DNA of 24,882 nucleotides from Fusobacteriaceae bacterium (GCA_016938425.1 JAFGUR010000172.1:1-24882), one strand, 5' to 3'. Shown: positions 6,680-14,665, counted from the first letter of the stretch. The notes: a model not told the origin generated them from the letters alone. Translations and numbers: made by a program.

Positions 6680-8335
6680 TTGGAAAAATGGTGGAAAGAA
6701 GCTGTTGGATATCAAATATATCCAAGAAGTTTTAAGGATTCAAATAATGATGGGATAGGGGATTTAAGAGGAGTTATAGAGAAATTAGATTATTTAAAAG
6801 ATTTAGGGATAAATTTAATTTGGATATGTCCAATGTATAAATCTCCTAATGATGATAATGGTTATGATATTAGTGATTACCAAGATATTATGCCAGATTT
6901 TGGAAATATGAATGATTTTGACGAACTTTTAAAAGAAACTCATAAAAGAAATATGAAACTTATAATAGATTTAGTGATTAATCATACAAGTGATGAACAT
7001 AAATGGTTTGTAGAATCAAGAAGCTCAAAGGATAATCCTAAAAGAGATTGGTATATTTGGCGTGAAGGGAAAAATGGAGAAGAGCCTAATAATTGGGAAA
7101 GTATATTTAAGGGTTCAGCTTGGGAGTATGATGAAAAAACTAAGGAGTTTTTTTTACATCTTTTTACAAAACGTCAACCAGACTTGAATTGGGAAAATGA
7201 AGAAGTTCGTAAAGAATTATACAAAATGATAAATTGGTGGTTGGATAAAGGGGTAGATGGATTTAGGGTTGATGCCATAAGTCACATAAAAAAGGTAGAA
7301 GGACTTCCTGATATGCCAAATCCTAAAAAATTAAAATATGTGTCGTCTTTTGATAATCATATGAATGTAAATGGAATACATAAATTTCTTGATGAGCTTA
7401 AAAGAGAAACCTTTGATAAGCATCAAGTGGTAACAGTAGGAGAAGCAAATGGAGTAACAGCTGAAGAAGCTTCATTATGGGCTAGTGAAACAGAAGGAAA
7501 ATTTAATATGCTTTTTCAATTTGAACATCTTGAATTATGGGATTATGAAAATGACATAGGATTTAATGCAAAAGCCTATAAAAAAGTGTTGGCAAAATGG
7601 CAATATGCCCTTGAAAAAGATGGATGGAATGCTTTATTCGTAGAAAATCATGATATTCCAAGAGTTGTCTCAAGATGGGGGAATGATAAGGAATATAGAG
7701 AACAAAGTGCAAAGGCTTTTGCATTAGTATATTTTATGCAAAAAGGAACTCCTTTTATATATCAAGGTCAAGAAATAGGAATGACTAATGTAAAATATGA
7801 TTCTATTGAGAAGTATAATGATGTTAAAGGAATAAATATTTATAAAGAAAAAGTGTCACATGGAATGTCTGAGGAAAAAGCTATGGAATATGTTTACGCT
7901 ATTTCAAGAGATAATGCTAGAAGTCCAATGCAATGGGATAGTAGTGATTATGGAGGATTTTCTACGGAAAGTTCTTGGATGGAAATAAATAAGAATTACA
8001 AAGAAATAAATGTTAAAAAAGAATTAAATGATGAAAACTCTATTTTGAATTTTTATAAAAATCTTATAGAAATTAGAAAAAACTCTAAAACTTTAATTTA
8101 TGGGGAGTTTAAATTATTATTAGAAGAGCATGATGAAATTTTTGCTTATGAGAGAAATTTGAATAATGAAAAATATTTAATTATTGGAAATTTGTCAAAT
8201 AATCAAGTGAATTTTAATATGAAAAAATTGGGATATAAAGACTTTGAGATAATAGTTAAAAATTATGAAGAGGTAGAAGAAGATAAATTGAAACCTTGGG
8301 AATGTAGAATGTATAAAATAACAAAAAAAGTATAG
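6680..8335 (+). CDS. GH13 alpha-glucosidase (alpha-1,4-type signature)
   Basis: A cytoplasmic GH13 subfamily-31-like enzyme of 551 residues. Motifs: DLVINH (97-102), GFRVDAISH with nucleophile Asp198, TVGEAN with acid/base Glu255, VENHD with Asp325. The residue after the nucleophile is Ala199, unlike Val196 in the paralogue at 548-2197; small residues here are associated with alpha-1,4 activity, so maltose/malto-oligosaccharides are the predicted substrates. I place the start at TTG 6680: AAAGGAG lies 9 nt upstream and the protein then starts with EKWWKEA as in the paralogue. An ATG at 6626 in frame would translate through the terminator, the operator and the Shine-Dalgarno sequence. A terminator overlaps the stop. 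Expression is probably repressed through 6651-6664. Confidence 0.93.
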   Translation: MEKWWKEAVGYQIYPRSFKDSNNDGIGDLRGVIEKLDYLKDLGINLIWICPMYKSPNDDNGYDISDYQDIMPDFGNMNDFDELLKETHKRNMKLIIDLVINHTSDEHKWFVESRSSKDNPKRDWYIWREGKNGEEPNNWESIFKGSAWEYDEKTKEFFLHLFTKRQPDLNWENEEVRKELYKMINWWLDKGVDGFRVDAISHIKKVEGLPDMPNPKKLKYVSSFDNHMNVNGIHKFLDELKRETFDKHQVVTVGEANGVTAEEASLWASETEGKFNMLFQFEHLELWDYENDIGFNAKAYKKVLAKWQYALEKDGWNALFVENHDIPRVVSRWGNDKEYREQSAKAFALVYFMQKGTPFIYQGQEIGMTNVKYDSIEKYNDVKGINIYKEKVSHGMSEEKAMEYVYAISRDNARSPMQWDSSDYGGFSTESSWMEINKNYKEINVKKELNDENSILNFYKNLIEIRKNSKTLIYGEFKLLLEEHDEIFAYERNLNNEKYLIIGNLSNNQVNFNMKKLGYKDFEIIVKNYEEVEEDKLKPWECRMYKITKKV

Positions 8336-8353
8336 CATTGCTATGCTTTTTTT
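8323..8353 (+). terminator. Rho-independent terminator of the second glucosidase
   Basis: The stem AAAAAAAGTATAGC / GCTATGCTTTTTTT (8323-8336 and 8340-8353) contains one T-G wobble and a 3-nt loop, with a T7 tail. The stop codon lies inside the left arm. Confidence 0.8.
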
Positions 8354-8425
8354 GTTACAGTAGGATTTTAATTAAGTAAGCATTGTAAATGACATAAGGA
8401 ATTAAAAGATAAATAAAAGCTTAAC

Positions 8426-8454
8426 TTGACAATGTTAAAAATAACTAATATCAT
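8426..8454 (+). promoter_or_regulatory. Putative promoter of the thioesterase-like gene
   Basis: TTGACA (8426-8431), 17 bp, TATCAT (8449-8454), about 100 nt before the gene. An overlapping TAATAT gives poorer spacing. Confidence 0.5.
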
Positions 8455-8557
8455 TTAAAATAAAGTGAATTTTTATTTTTTACTTATTTAGAAAGTTAAA
8501 ATTTTGAAGAAGTAAGTGCTATAAACTACCAAGTTTTCAGATTATGAGGAGATGATT

Positions 8558-9013
8558 ATGATGGATAAAGAGTATTTACAGGATTATATAGAGGAACATA
8601 TACCTATTGTAAAAGAAATGGATTTTTCTATTGTTGAAATAAATGGGAATGAAGTAATGGTAGAAGGGCCTTATGAGAAGCATATTAATCATAGGAATTC
8701 TATTTTTGGAGGAAGTATAAGTTCCTTATTGATTTTAGCTGGTTGGACAAAAATGAAGTTAATGATGGAGAAAATTGATAATAATACTTCAATAGTTATT
8801 CAAGAAAGTAATGTAAAATATTTAAGACCAGTATTAGGTGATTTTGTAGCAATTACAAAAATTAGTGAAGAAGTAGATATGTTAAAAATTGAAAAAATTT
8901 ACAAAAAGTTTGGGAAAGTAAGAGTAAATATAGAAGTTTTTTTGAAAGAAAAAGGAAAAGAAGAAATTTTAGCAGAGTTTGTAGGGAGCTTTGTAGCACT
9001 TAAAAATGAATAA
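8558..9013 (+). CDS. YiiD C-terminal-type hotdog thioesterase-like protein
   Basis: A small hotdog-fold protein (151 residues) resembling the C-terminal domain of E. coli YiiD, a predicted acyl-CoA/ACP thioesterase family. The key stretch is INHRNSIFGGSISSLLILAGW (residues ~43-63), where NH and FGGS line the usual thioesterase pocket; Ser53 and His45 are seen. A beta strand with LRPV (SNVKYLRPVLGDFVA) follows as in hotdog proteins. Three ATGs are possible; GAGGAG (8546-8551) touches the first (8552), so 8558 (6-nt spacing) or 8561 (9 nt) is preferred. The gene is monocistronic by context and its substrate is not evident. Cytoplasmic, no signal peptide. Confidence 0.75.
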   Translation: MMDKEYLQDYIEEHIPIVKEMDFSIVEINGNEVMVEGPYEKHINHRNSIFGGSISSLLILAGWTKMKLMMEKIDNNTSIVIQESNVKYLRPVLGDFVAITKISEEVDMLKIEKIYKKFGKVRVNIEVFLKEKGKEEILAEFVGSFVALKNE

Positions 9014-9169
9014 AACAATGAGACTAAATATTTTAAAAATCACGATGGAAAGTAAGTTTTAACTTTTTTTATTGTAAAAATATGTATAGATTAAAATTAT
9101 TTTTATTTTGGAAATCTAATAAATAAAGGTTTTTTAATAAAAATTTACAAATAAAAATAAAATTTGATA

Positions 9170-9198
9170 TTGCAGATATTTAAGACTCTTGATATAAT
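9170..9198 (+). promoter_or_regulatory. Putative promoter of the 9280 gene
   Basis: TTGCAG (9170-9175), 17-bp spacer, perfect TATAAT (9193-9198). Predicted start near 9205, giving a ~75-nt leader. Confidence 0.6.
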
Positions 9199-9279
9199 GA
9201 AATCAATGGGGATTATTATGTTAATAAAATGGAAGTATTTAATTAGTGATTAAAATTAAATACAAAAGGAGAGATTTCA

Positions 9280-9702
9280 GTGACAAAGGAAGAATTGCTT
9301 AATGAATTAAAAGAATTAGATTTGGTTGAAGATGAAATAGCAAAAATAAATGAGCTGGTTCAAAAGTATAAAAAGAAAAAATTGGCACAAAAGTCTAGAA
9401 CAGTTGTTAAAATCTCTAGACCAAAGCCTAAATATGTAATGGGTATGGAAGTGGTTATTGTTAATCCAAGTTTAACAACTAAATTACCACCACAATTGAT
9501 TATGTATACATTAAAACAAGGAAGAATTGAGAGTGTAAATATAGAAAAAGAAGAAGTTTGGTATTATGTTTACATAGAAGCCTTTAAAAAAGTTGTTAGA
9601 TTTAGAGAAAAAATGTTACTACCTTTTGATGAAAAATTATTGGAAAGAAAAGATTATAAAGGAAGAGAAATAAGTAAAGTTAGTAGATACAGAAGAGGTT
9701 GA
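9280..9702 (+). CDS. Unrecognised small basic protein with helical N-terminus and beta-rich C-terminus
   Basis: I do not recognise this 140-residue protein. The start is GTG with AAAGGAGAG 7-12 nt upstream. Residues 1-40 are predicted helical or coiled coil (EELLNELKELDLVEDEIAKINELV), ending in a Lys-rich patch (KKYKKKKLAQKSR region). Residues ~48-122 alternate short hydrophobic strands (MEVVIVN, LIMYTLKQGRIESVNI, EVWYYVYI, KKVVRF, MLLPF), which could be a small SH3-like barrel. No signal peptide or Cys. The basic charge would allow nucleic-acid binding, but this is speculative. It is flanked by its own promoter and terminator. Confidence 0.75.
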   Translation: MTKEELLNELKELDLVEDEIAKINELVQKYKKKKLAQKSRTVVKISRPKPKYVMGMEVVIVNPSLTTKLPPQLIMYTLKQGRIESVNIEKEEVWYYVYIEAFKKVVRFREKMLLPFDEKLLERKDYKGREISKVSRYRRG

Positions 9703-9708
9703 TAGATG

Positions 9709-9736
9709 AAAAGGGAATTTAGGAAATTCCCTTTTT
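9709..9736 (+). terminator. Rho-independent terminator between convergent genes
   Basis: A 12-bp perfect stem (AAAAGGGAATTT, 9709-9720, with 9724-9735) has a 3-nt loop and a T5 end. The convergent gene's stop codon overlaps the right edge, so it may act in both directions. Confidence 0.8.
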
Positions 9737-10166
9737 ATATTGATTTCTTAATATTAAATTTAAAAGATTCAGATATACATTCAAAAGTTTCATCTCTAAA
9801 ATAAAATAAGTAGTGATTTAAATCTTTAATATTTTTTAGAGTTTTATTCAAGATAATTTCATCTTTTGGGAAGTCTTTTTTCCATGTTGAATTTTTAATT
9901 TCATAGAAATTTCCCCATGGAATACCAGTTTTATAAAAGCGACATTGTCCTTTGTAAAAACCTTCATCATTTGTAGGGCCAATTCTGTATTTATAGCAGT
10001 TAATAAAATCAATAATGCCAATACTCTCTTCATCTATATTAGGATGGATAAATGAATTTAAGTAAAATGATAAGATAAGTTTTGAATTATTATTTATCAA
10101 TTTAATTTCTGGCATAGGTGCATTTGGTTCAGCATCCCAATCAATGTTGTGTTTTATAAATTCCAT
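9735..10166 (-). CDS. Unrecognised conserved-looking cytoplasmic protein
   Basis: A 143-residue protein I cannot assign. It has AGGAGG 8 nt before the ATG and is a good coding frame. The N-terminus IDWDAEPNAPMPEIKL, the Gly-rich YRIGPTNDEGFYKGQ segment and the Trp/Phe-rich IPWGNFYEIKNSTW stretch look like conserved family features of a beta-sandwich-type protein. No signal peptide, membrane helix or catalytic motif was seen. It lies 63 bp downstream of the TsaA-like gene on the same strand with no terminator between, so the two may be co-transcribed. Confidence 0.7.
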   Translation of the reverse strand: MEFIKHNIDWDAEPNAPMPEIKLINNNSKLILSFYLNSFIHPNIDEESIGIIDFINCYKYRIGPTNDEGFYKGQCRFYKTGIPWGNFYEIKNSTWKKDFPKDEIILNKTLKNIKDLNHYLFYFRDETFECISESFKFNIKKSI

Positions 10167-10229
10167 TTTTAAGCCTCCTAAAAGATTTTTTATAACTGTT
10201 TCAAAATTCTTTCTAAAACATTAAATCAA

Positions 10230-10685
10230 TTACCAATAATTTTTCATTAAATCTTTTGACCATTCAGATTGTTCTATTTTTTCATTTGGTAAATATTCAA
10301 TAAAAACAGGTTTTATGTCAAGGACAGGGGTTCCATCTATAGCATCAAAATTTTTAACAATAATTTTATTATTAATTTTTTTGTCTAATTTCACAATAGT
10401 TGCTCCTATATGATTAGGTCTATCTTTTTTTCTTTGAGCAAATATACCAATTTTTGGATATTTTATATTTTCTCTAGGGTGTTCACTTCCAATAAATGTT
10501 TTATCAGATTTATGAAAGTAAAAAATAATTTCAAGGTGTGAAAAGTCTTCAATACCATCAAAACAAGATTCAGAATATTCTGGGCATAATTCAATGATTG
10601 ATTCATATTGCCCCCAATTGTCATCAACAGCTTCAGTTCTTTTTGTTTTAACATATCCAATAGGTTTCATTATAATTTCATTCAT
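10230..10685 (-). CDS. tsaA: TsaA/TrmO-like (UPF0066) protein, possible SAM-dependent tRNA methyltransferase
   Basis: A 151-residue TsaA-like beta-barrel protein. The family signatures are clear: IGYVKT near the N-terminus, GIFAQRKKDRPNHIGAT (residues 80-96) and DAIDGTPVLDIKPV (114-127). In E. coli TrmO (YaeB) this barrel N-methylates t6A37 in tRNA(Thr) using SAM. Here only the barrel is present; the C-terminal extension of TrmO is missing, so activity on tRNA is an inference. AAGGGG precedes the ATG. It is separated from the QorB-like gene upstream by a strong terminator. Confidence 0.85.
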   Translation of the reverse strand: MNEIIMKPIGYVKTKRTEAVDDNWGQYESIIELCPEYSESCFDGIEDFSHLEIIFYFHKSDKTFIGSEHPRENIKYPKIGIFAQRKKDRPNHIGATIVKLDKKINNKIIVKNFDAIDGTPVLDIKPVFIEYLPNEKIEQSEWSKDLMKNYW

Positions 10686-10764
10686 AGATATCCCCTTTTT
10701 AATTAATATTTATAAATTTAATCATCCACATACTCCATAATACCAATTACCCCTATAATTTTCA

Positions 10765-10800
10765 ATAAAAAAACAAGGATTTATCAAAAAAATCCTTGTT
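10765..10800 (-). terminator. Rho-independent terminator of the QorB-like gene
   Basis: Minus-strand stem AACAAGGATTT / AAATCCTTGTT (10790-10800 and 10772-10782) with a 7-nt loop, followed by a run of seven T's (10766-10773 region). Confidence 0.85.
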
Positions 10801-10816
10801 AATATAATTTTTATTT

Positions 10817-11680
10817 CTATGAAAGTTGTTTAACAATTTCTTCAACAGATTCTTTAAGTGATGTAATAGGCTCACCCAATAAAGCTTCAAAATCATTACT
10901 TTCAATATCTAATGAATTATTTTTAATTGAATTTTGTAATCCAACAACAAAATTTACAACTGGTTCAGGTAGCCCATTAGATTTTAAAATGTTTGAATAA
11001 GTTTCCTCATCTATGTTATTAACATTAATTTTTTTAGAAGTCAAATTTTCAATTATTTCAACGATTTCTTTAACAGAAACAGGCTTTCTAGAAAGTTCAT
11101 AAACAGTGTTGTTATGATTATCTGTAGTTAAAACTTTTGCACAAGCTTTTGCATAGTCTTTTCTTAATGCCCATCCAACTTTTGCTTCTCCAATAGAATT
11201 TGTCCAAGTTCCAGTAGAAATAGCTTCTTTAAAACTGTCAGTTTCATTCTCTAAATACCAATTATTTCTTAAAAATGAGTATGGAATACCAGAGTCTTTT
11301 ATGAATGCTTCAGTTTCTTTATGAACAATAGCAAGAGGAAGAGTGCTTGTATCAGCTTTTCCTACACTAGTGTAAGCTATAAATCTAACATTAGCAATTT
11401 TAGCTTCATTTACAGCATTTTTATGCTGCTTAATTCTTGTTTCATTGTCCCCATCTGTAGAAATAATAAGAAGTTTATCAATATTTTTAAAAGCATCTTT
11501 TAAACTTTCAGGCTTGTCAAAGTCTCCATATCTAACATCAATCCCTTTATCTTTCAAATGTTGAGCCTTAGCTGTATCACGAACACTAACAGCAATATTT
11601 TCTGGAGCAGTATTTTTTAATAAATTTTCTATAACCAAACTTCCCAATTTTCCTGTTGCACCTGTTACTAATATTTTCAT
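10817..11680 (-). CDS. NmrA/QorB-like NAD(P)-binding oxidoreductase
   Basis: An atypical short-chain dehydrogenase of 287 residues, the size of E. coli QorB (YtfG), an NADPH:quinone oxidoreductase. The Rossmann signature GATGKLG (residues 7-13) is at the N-terminus, with a YTSVGKAD stretch and LRNNWYLEN in the middle as in QorB-type proteins. The reading frame is open to 11755, but AAGGAGG lies 8 nt before the ATG at 11680 and the protein then starts directly with the beta strand MKILVTG; the longer form would add an odd hydrophobic tail. It is divergent from an HxlR regulator, the same arrangement as ytfG-ytfH. A role in quinone/electrophile detoxification is therefore likely, but the substrate is unproven. 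Confidence 0.88.
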   Translation of the reverse strand: MKILVTGATGKLGSLVIENLLKNTAPENIAVSVRDTAKAQHLKDKGIDVRYGDFDKPESLKDAFKNIDKLLIISTDGDNETRIKQHKNAVNEAKIANVRFIAYTSVGKADTSTLPLAIVHKETEAFIKDSGIPYSFLRNNWYLENETDSFKEAISTGTWTNSIGEAKVGWALRKDYAKACAKVLTTDNHNNTVYELSRKPVSVKEIVEIIENLTSKKINVNNIDEETYSNILKSNGLPEPVVNFVVGLQNSIKNNSLDIESNDFEALLGEPITSLKESVEEIVKQLS

Positions 11681-11726
11681 ATTTAAAACCTCCTTGATTT
11701 TTACCTGTTTTTTATGATATAACAAT

Positions 11727-11755
11727 AGTATATATATTAAAAATAAAAATAACAA
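11727..11755 (-). promoter_or_regulatory. Putative promoter of the QorB-like gene
   Basis: Minus strand TTGTTA (11750-11755), 17 bp, TATACT (11727-11732). It lies in the 126-bp divergent gap, where HxlR regulators normally bind. AAGTA occurs on the + strand at 11754-11758 and again about 20 bp on (11776-11780), possibly part of the regulator's site. Confidence 0.5.
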
Positions 11756-11806
11756 GTACGATTTTTTTTAATTCTAAGTATCTTTTTAGATAGTATGGAG
11801 GTTATA

Positions 11807-12166
11807 ATGGAAACAACACAAGATTTATTTGGAAAATGTCCATATTTTACAATTCAGAAAATTTTATCTGGAAAATGGGCTTTTATGATTTTATATCATT
11901 TACAAGAAAAAACACTAAGATTTAATCAACTTCAAAAATTATTACCAGAAGTTACGCAAGCAACATTAACAAAACAGTTAAGAGCATTAGAGGATTATGG
12001 AATAGTAAAAAGGACAATATACCCTCAAATTCCTCCAAAAGTAGAATATGAGCTTAGCGATATGGGAAAAGAATTTTCAGATTCTTTAGAAAGCTTGAGA
12101 ATATGGGGAGAAAAATACATAGATTTCCACAATAAAAATCAAGAAAATATAAAAATTGAAATGTAA
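11807..12166 (+). CDS. HxlR-family (winged helix) transcriptional regulator with a single cysteine
   Basis: A 119-residue DNA-binding regulator. The family pattern is clear: CPYFTIQKILSGKWAFMIL, LRFNQLQKLLP, TLTKQLRALEDYGIVKR, then PPKVEYELSDMGKEF. The only cysteine, Cys11 in GKCPY, is at the conserved position used for thiol sensing in YodB/HypR/QsrR-type members. I use ATG 11807 because the upstream ATG at 11795 overlaps the Shine-Dalgarno GGAGG (11797-11801). It is divergent from the QorB-like gene (126 bp), which is its probable target. Sensing of quinones or disulfide stress is inferred from the cysteine and the neighbour. A 13-bp stem terminator follows. Confidence 0.92.
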   Translation: METTQDLFGKCPYFTIQKILSGKWAFMILYHLQEKTLRFNQLQKLLPEVTQATLTKQLRALEDYGIVKRTIYPQIPPKVEYELSDMGKEFSDSLESLRIWGEKYIDFHNKNQENIKIEM

Positions 12167-12199
12167 AAAAGGGATGAAATTATTTTTCATCCCTTTTAA
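12167..12199 (+). terminator. Rho-independent terminator of the HxlR gene
   Basis: A perfect 13-bp stem (AAAAGGGATGAAA, 12167-12179, with 12185-12197), 5-nt loop and T4 end. It begins directly after the stop codon. Confidence 0.85.
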
Positions 12200-12302
12200 A
12201 ATTATAGTGACTACTCAAGTATAAAAAGCAATGTAAAATAAGAGTTTTGAGGAGTTGCGGTATAAATCTATTCAATGTCAATCAACTTAGTGAGTAGAAA
12301 TA

Positions 12303-12336
12303 ACCCCCTCTAAATCTCCCCCTAATAAGGGGAGAC
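12303..12336. repeat. GC-rich palindromic element, possible dispersed-repeat remnant
   Basis: ACCCCCTCTAAATCTCCCC followed by a 7-bp stem (TCTCCCC 12315-12321, GGGGAGA 12329-12335). It is strikingly C/G-rich compared with its surroundings and not coding. Similar 'CCCCCTCTAAATCTCCCC' motifs are common in small dispersed repeats of many bacteria, so a repeat remnant is likely. The rest of 12200-12409 shows no gene. Confidence 0.45.
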
Positions 12337-12409
12337 TTTCATCTTTTCAGGTCAAAGGTGGGTACAAACATTGATGTTTAAATCTTTTATATGGCTTAAT
12401 AGTTATAAA

Positions 12410-14443
12410 TTATAATTTGAAGAAGTCTAAATCTTCTTTTAATTTGATAATCAAGCTTTCAAGCTCTTGTAATGAATGTTGATGTTTCATAATAGTGTCT
12501 TTAACATCATTTGAAATACTAGTTGTTTCAATACTTAAAGATTCAATTTCAGTAGAACTATCTGCAATGGAACCTATAGCAGTTGTTATTTCTCTTGAAG
12601 CTATTGATTGTTCATCAATAGAAGAAGTGATTTCTCCTATTTCTTTTGCATTTAGTTCGTTGTTATAGATAATTTTAGCCATATTTTCTTGGGCAATTTT
12701 CGTTATCTTTATTCCTTCTTCTACCTTAGCTTTAATTTCACTAGAACCTTTTTGAACAATATCTACTTCACTTTGAATTGTGGAAATAAGGCTTTCAATC
12801 TTATCAGTTTCTTTATTAGTTTGTTCAGCTAATTTTCTGATTTCATCAGCAACAACAGAGAATCCTCTACCTGCTTCACCTGCACGGGCTGCTTCTATAG
12901 CTGCATTTAATGCAAGTAGATTAGTTTGTTCGGCAATACTATTAATAGCAGTAGTAATAGAACCAATAGTATTTGATAAAGATTTTAGTTTTTCGATTTC
13001 TTCATTTGTTTTATCAGTACTTTCTGATATGGCAGTCATACTAACAGACATTTTATTCATATCTTTAGAACTTGCTTCAGCGACATTTAAAGTTTCGTTG
13101 AAAGCTTTATTAGTAGCTTGGATATTATTATTTATATTTTCATTTGTTGCAGAAATTTCTTCTAAGGCTGCAAGGCTTTCTTCAGCAGAAGCAGTTTGAT
13201 TTCTTACATTGTCTAAAACATTAGCAACAGAATCATTAAGTTGTATAATTCCATCTTCAATTTTGTCATTCAGTTTTGAATAATAAGAACTATTTTTACC
13301 ATTAATCAAATTATCCATAGAGTAGTTTAAAACTTTATTAGTTTCAACAACGTCTGATGTAAGGCTTATAATATCACCAATTGTATCTGAAAGCTTCTCT
13401 ACAAAAGAATTAAAGTTTTTTGAAAGAGAACCAATTTCATCATTTCCATGAAAATCTAGTTTTGTATTTAAATTTCCACTGGATAGTATGTGAAATTTTT
13501 CTTCCATTTGTGCAATTGGTTTAGAGATTTTAGAAGCAATAAATATTGATACAAAGGCTATTAATATAATTCCAACAAATGTATACATTAAAATGTCTAA
13601 AGCAATAGTATTTGCATCTTTTTGTATATCTTTTTCTTCAACAGTTGTAATTAAAGTCCAACTTGGGGAACCTTTAATTTTCTTAGAACCAATTATTACA
13701 CTTTTGTTTTGAGAGCTAGTAGCTTTTACATTCATAGTTGCTTCTTCTTTTAAAATGCTAGTTACATTATCAGCATTAACGTTAATAGTGTTGTTTTTTT
13801 CTAGAGAAGATTTCATTCTTTCTTCAACAACAGGGTGGGCAATAATTGTTCCTTTTTCATCAATGATCCAGCTATATCCTGTTTCACCAACTTTAATTTC
13901 GTTTGCTAATCCAGAGACAGTTTCAAGAAGAACATTGTTTCCTAATGCTCCTATATTTTTTCCATCTTTATCTTTTATCATAACAAGAATTACGAAAACA
14001 GCATTACCTGTAGATTTAGAGATAATGGGACTACTTATAACATAACCACTTCCTTGAGACATTAATTTTTTAAAGTAATCCCTTTCGGAAATATCTCCTT
14101 TACTTCCGGTAGAAGTAAGATTTTTTCCCTCAAGATTAGAGAAAAATAAAAGTGAAAATCTTTGTGATTTTAATTTTTGTTCATCTGTTAAATATTGTTT
14201 CATGGCTTCTTCATCACCACTTTGGAAAATAGGGTTTTCAGATATGACAGTCATTTCATTAACTAAACCATCAAGATAAAATGATAAGGCTTTTGAATTA
14301 GAGGTTAGAGCTTCTTCAACTTCATTATCAATTAATTTCATAGTTGTTTTTCTAGTATCTTTATATATAAACAAGCCAATAAAAATTAAAACTAGTAGGA
14401 AAATAGATGAAAAGCTTAGAGTAATTTTGTTTTTTAATCGCAT
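12410..14443 (-). CDS. Methyl-accepting chemotaxis protein with extracytoplasmic Cache sensor domain
   Basis: A 677-residue membrane chemoreceptor. Order: TM1 (residues ~7-27), a ~250-residue extracytoplasmic double-Cache-type domain (~35-275, with SERDYFKKL and a 'GYSWIIDEKGTIIAHP' strand typical of dCache), TM2 (~283-303), HAMP (~304-355), then a long coiled coil with the signalling tip SIAEQTNLLALNAAIEAARAGE...GFSVVADEIRKLAEQ (~502-541). It would signal to CheA/CheW; the ligand cannot be read from the sequence. AGGAGG lies 9 nt before the ATG. No chemotaxis genes are nearby, so this is an orphan receptor. It is divergent from the pst operon, but nothing shows it senses phosphate. Confidence 0.93.
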   Translation of the reverse strand: MRLKNKITLSFSSIFLLVLIFIGLFIYKDTRKTTMKLIDNEVEEALTSNSKALSFYLDGLVNEMTVISENPIFQSGDEEAMKQYLTDEQKLKSQRFSLLFFSNLEGKNLTSTGSKGDISERDYFKKLMSQGSGYVISSPIISKSTGNAVFVILVMIKDKDGKNIGALGNNVLLETVSGLANEIKVGETGYSWIIDEKGTIIAHPVVEERMKSSLEKNNTINVNADNVTSILKEEATMNVKATSSQNKSVIIGSKKIKGSPSWTLITTVEEKDIQKDANTIALDILMYTFVGIILIAFVSIFIASKISKPIAQMEEKFHILSSGNLNTKLDFHGNDEIGSLSKNFNSFVEKLSDTIGDIISLTSDVVETNKVLNYSMDNLINGKNSSYYSKLNDKIEDGIIQLNDSVANVLDNVRNQTASAEESLAALEEISATNENINNNIQATNKAFNETLNVAEASSKDMNKMSVSMTAISESTDKTNEEIEKLKSLSNTIGSITTAINSIAEQTNLLALNAAIEAARAGEAGRGFSVVADEIRKLAEQTNKETDKIESLISTIQSEVDIVQKGSSEIKAKVEEGIKITKIAQENMAKIIYNNELNAKEIGEITSSIDEQSIASREITTAIGSIADSSTEIESLSIETTSISNDVKDTIMKHQHSLQELESLIIKLKEDLDFFKL

Positions 14444-14574
14444 TTGAAAAACCTCCTAAAAATTTTGAGTTTGTGAACCTTGTACAATAGTATTCTATCT
14501 TTTTTTAAATTTCCTTTATTAGACAATAAATGTTTTTAAAAAAAAGAATATTAGGGCTAATCTCTATGTAAAAA

Positions 14575-14628
14575 TTTACTGATTTTTTACATAAGATTTA
14601 TTTTCTATTTACAAATTTTATATAGAAT
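14575..14628 (+). promoter_or_regulatory. Pho box (four 11-bp-spaced repeats) and promoter of the pst operon
   Basis: TTTAC/T units start at 14575, 14586, 14597 and 14608 (TTTAC, TTTAC, TTTAT, TTTAC), exactly 11 bp apart. This is the one-turn spacing bound by PhoB/PhoP dimers. A -10-like TATATA follows at 14619-14624. The box sits 38 nt or more before the pstC start, in an operon that encodes a PhoB homologue, so binding by that protein is very likely. Confidence 0.8.
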
Positions 14629-14665
14629 GAAAAAGTAAAATATAGAAGTAATTTGAGGAGGATAA

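Noticed and set aside
12211..12297. CTACTCA / TGAGTAG inverted pair as possible ends of a small mobile element
   Set aside because: Only 7 bp, no target duplication seen, and the GC-rich palindrome lies outside the pair.
12366..12379. AAACATTGATGTTT palindrome downstream of the chemoreceptor
   Set aside because: Only a 2-nt loop and no T-run; not a convincing terminator or operator.
12780..13199. Long open frame antisense to the chemoreceptor
   Set aside because: It is a mirror of the helical MCP signalling domain codons; no Shine-Dalgarno site and an unrealistic composition.
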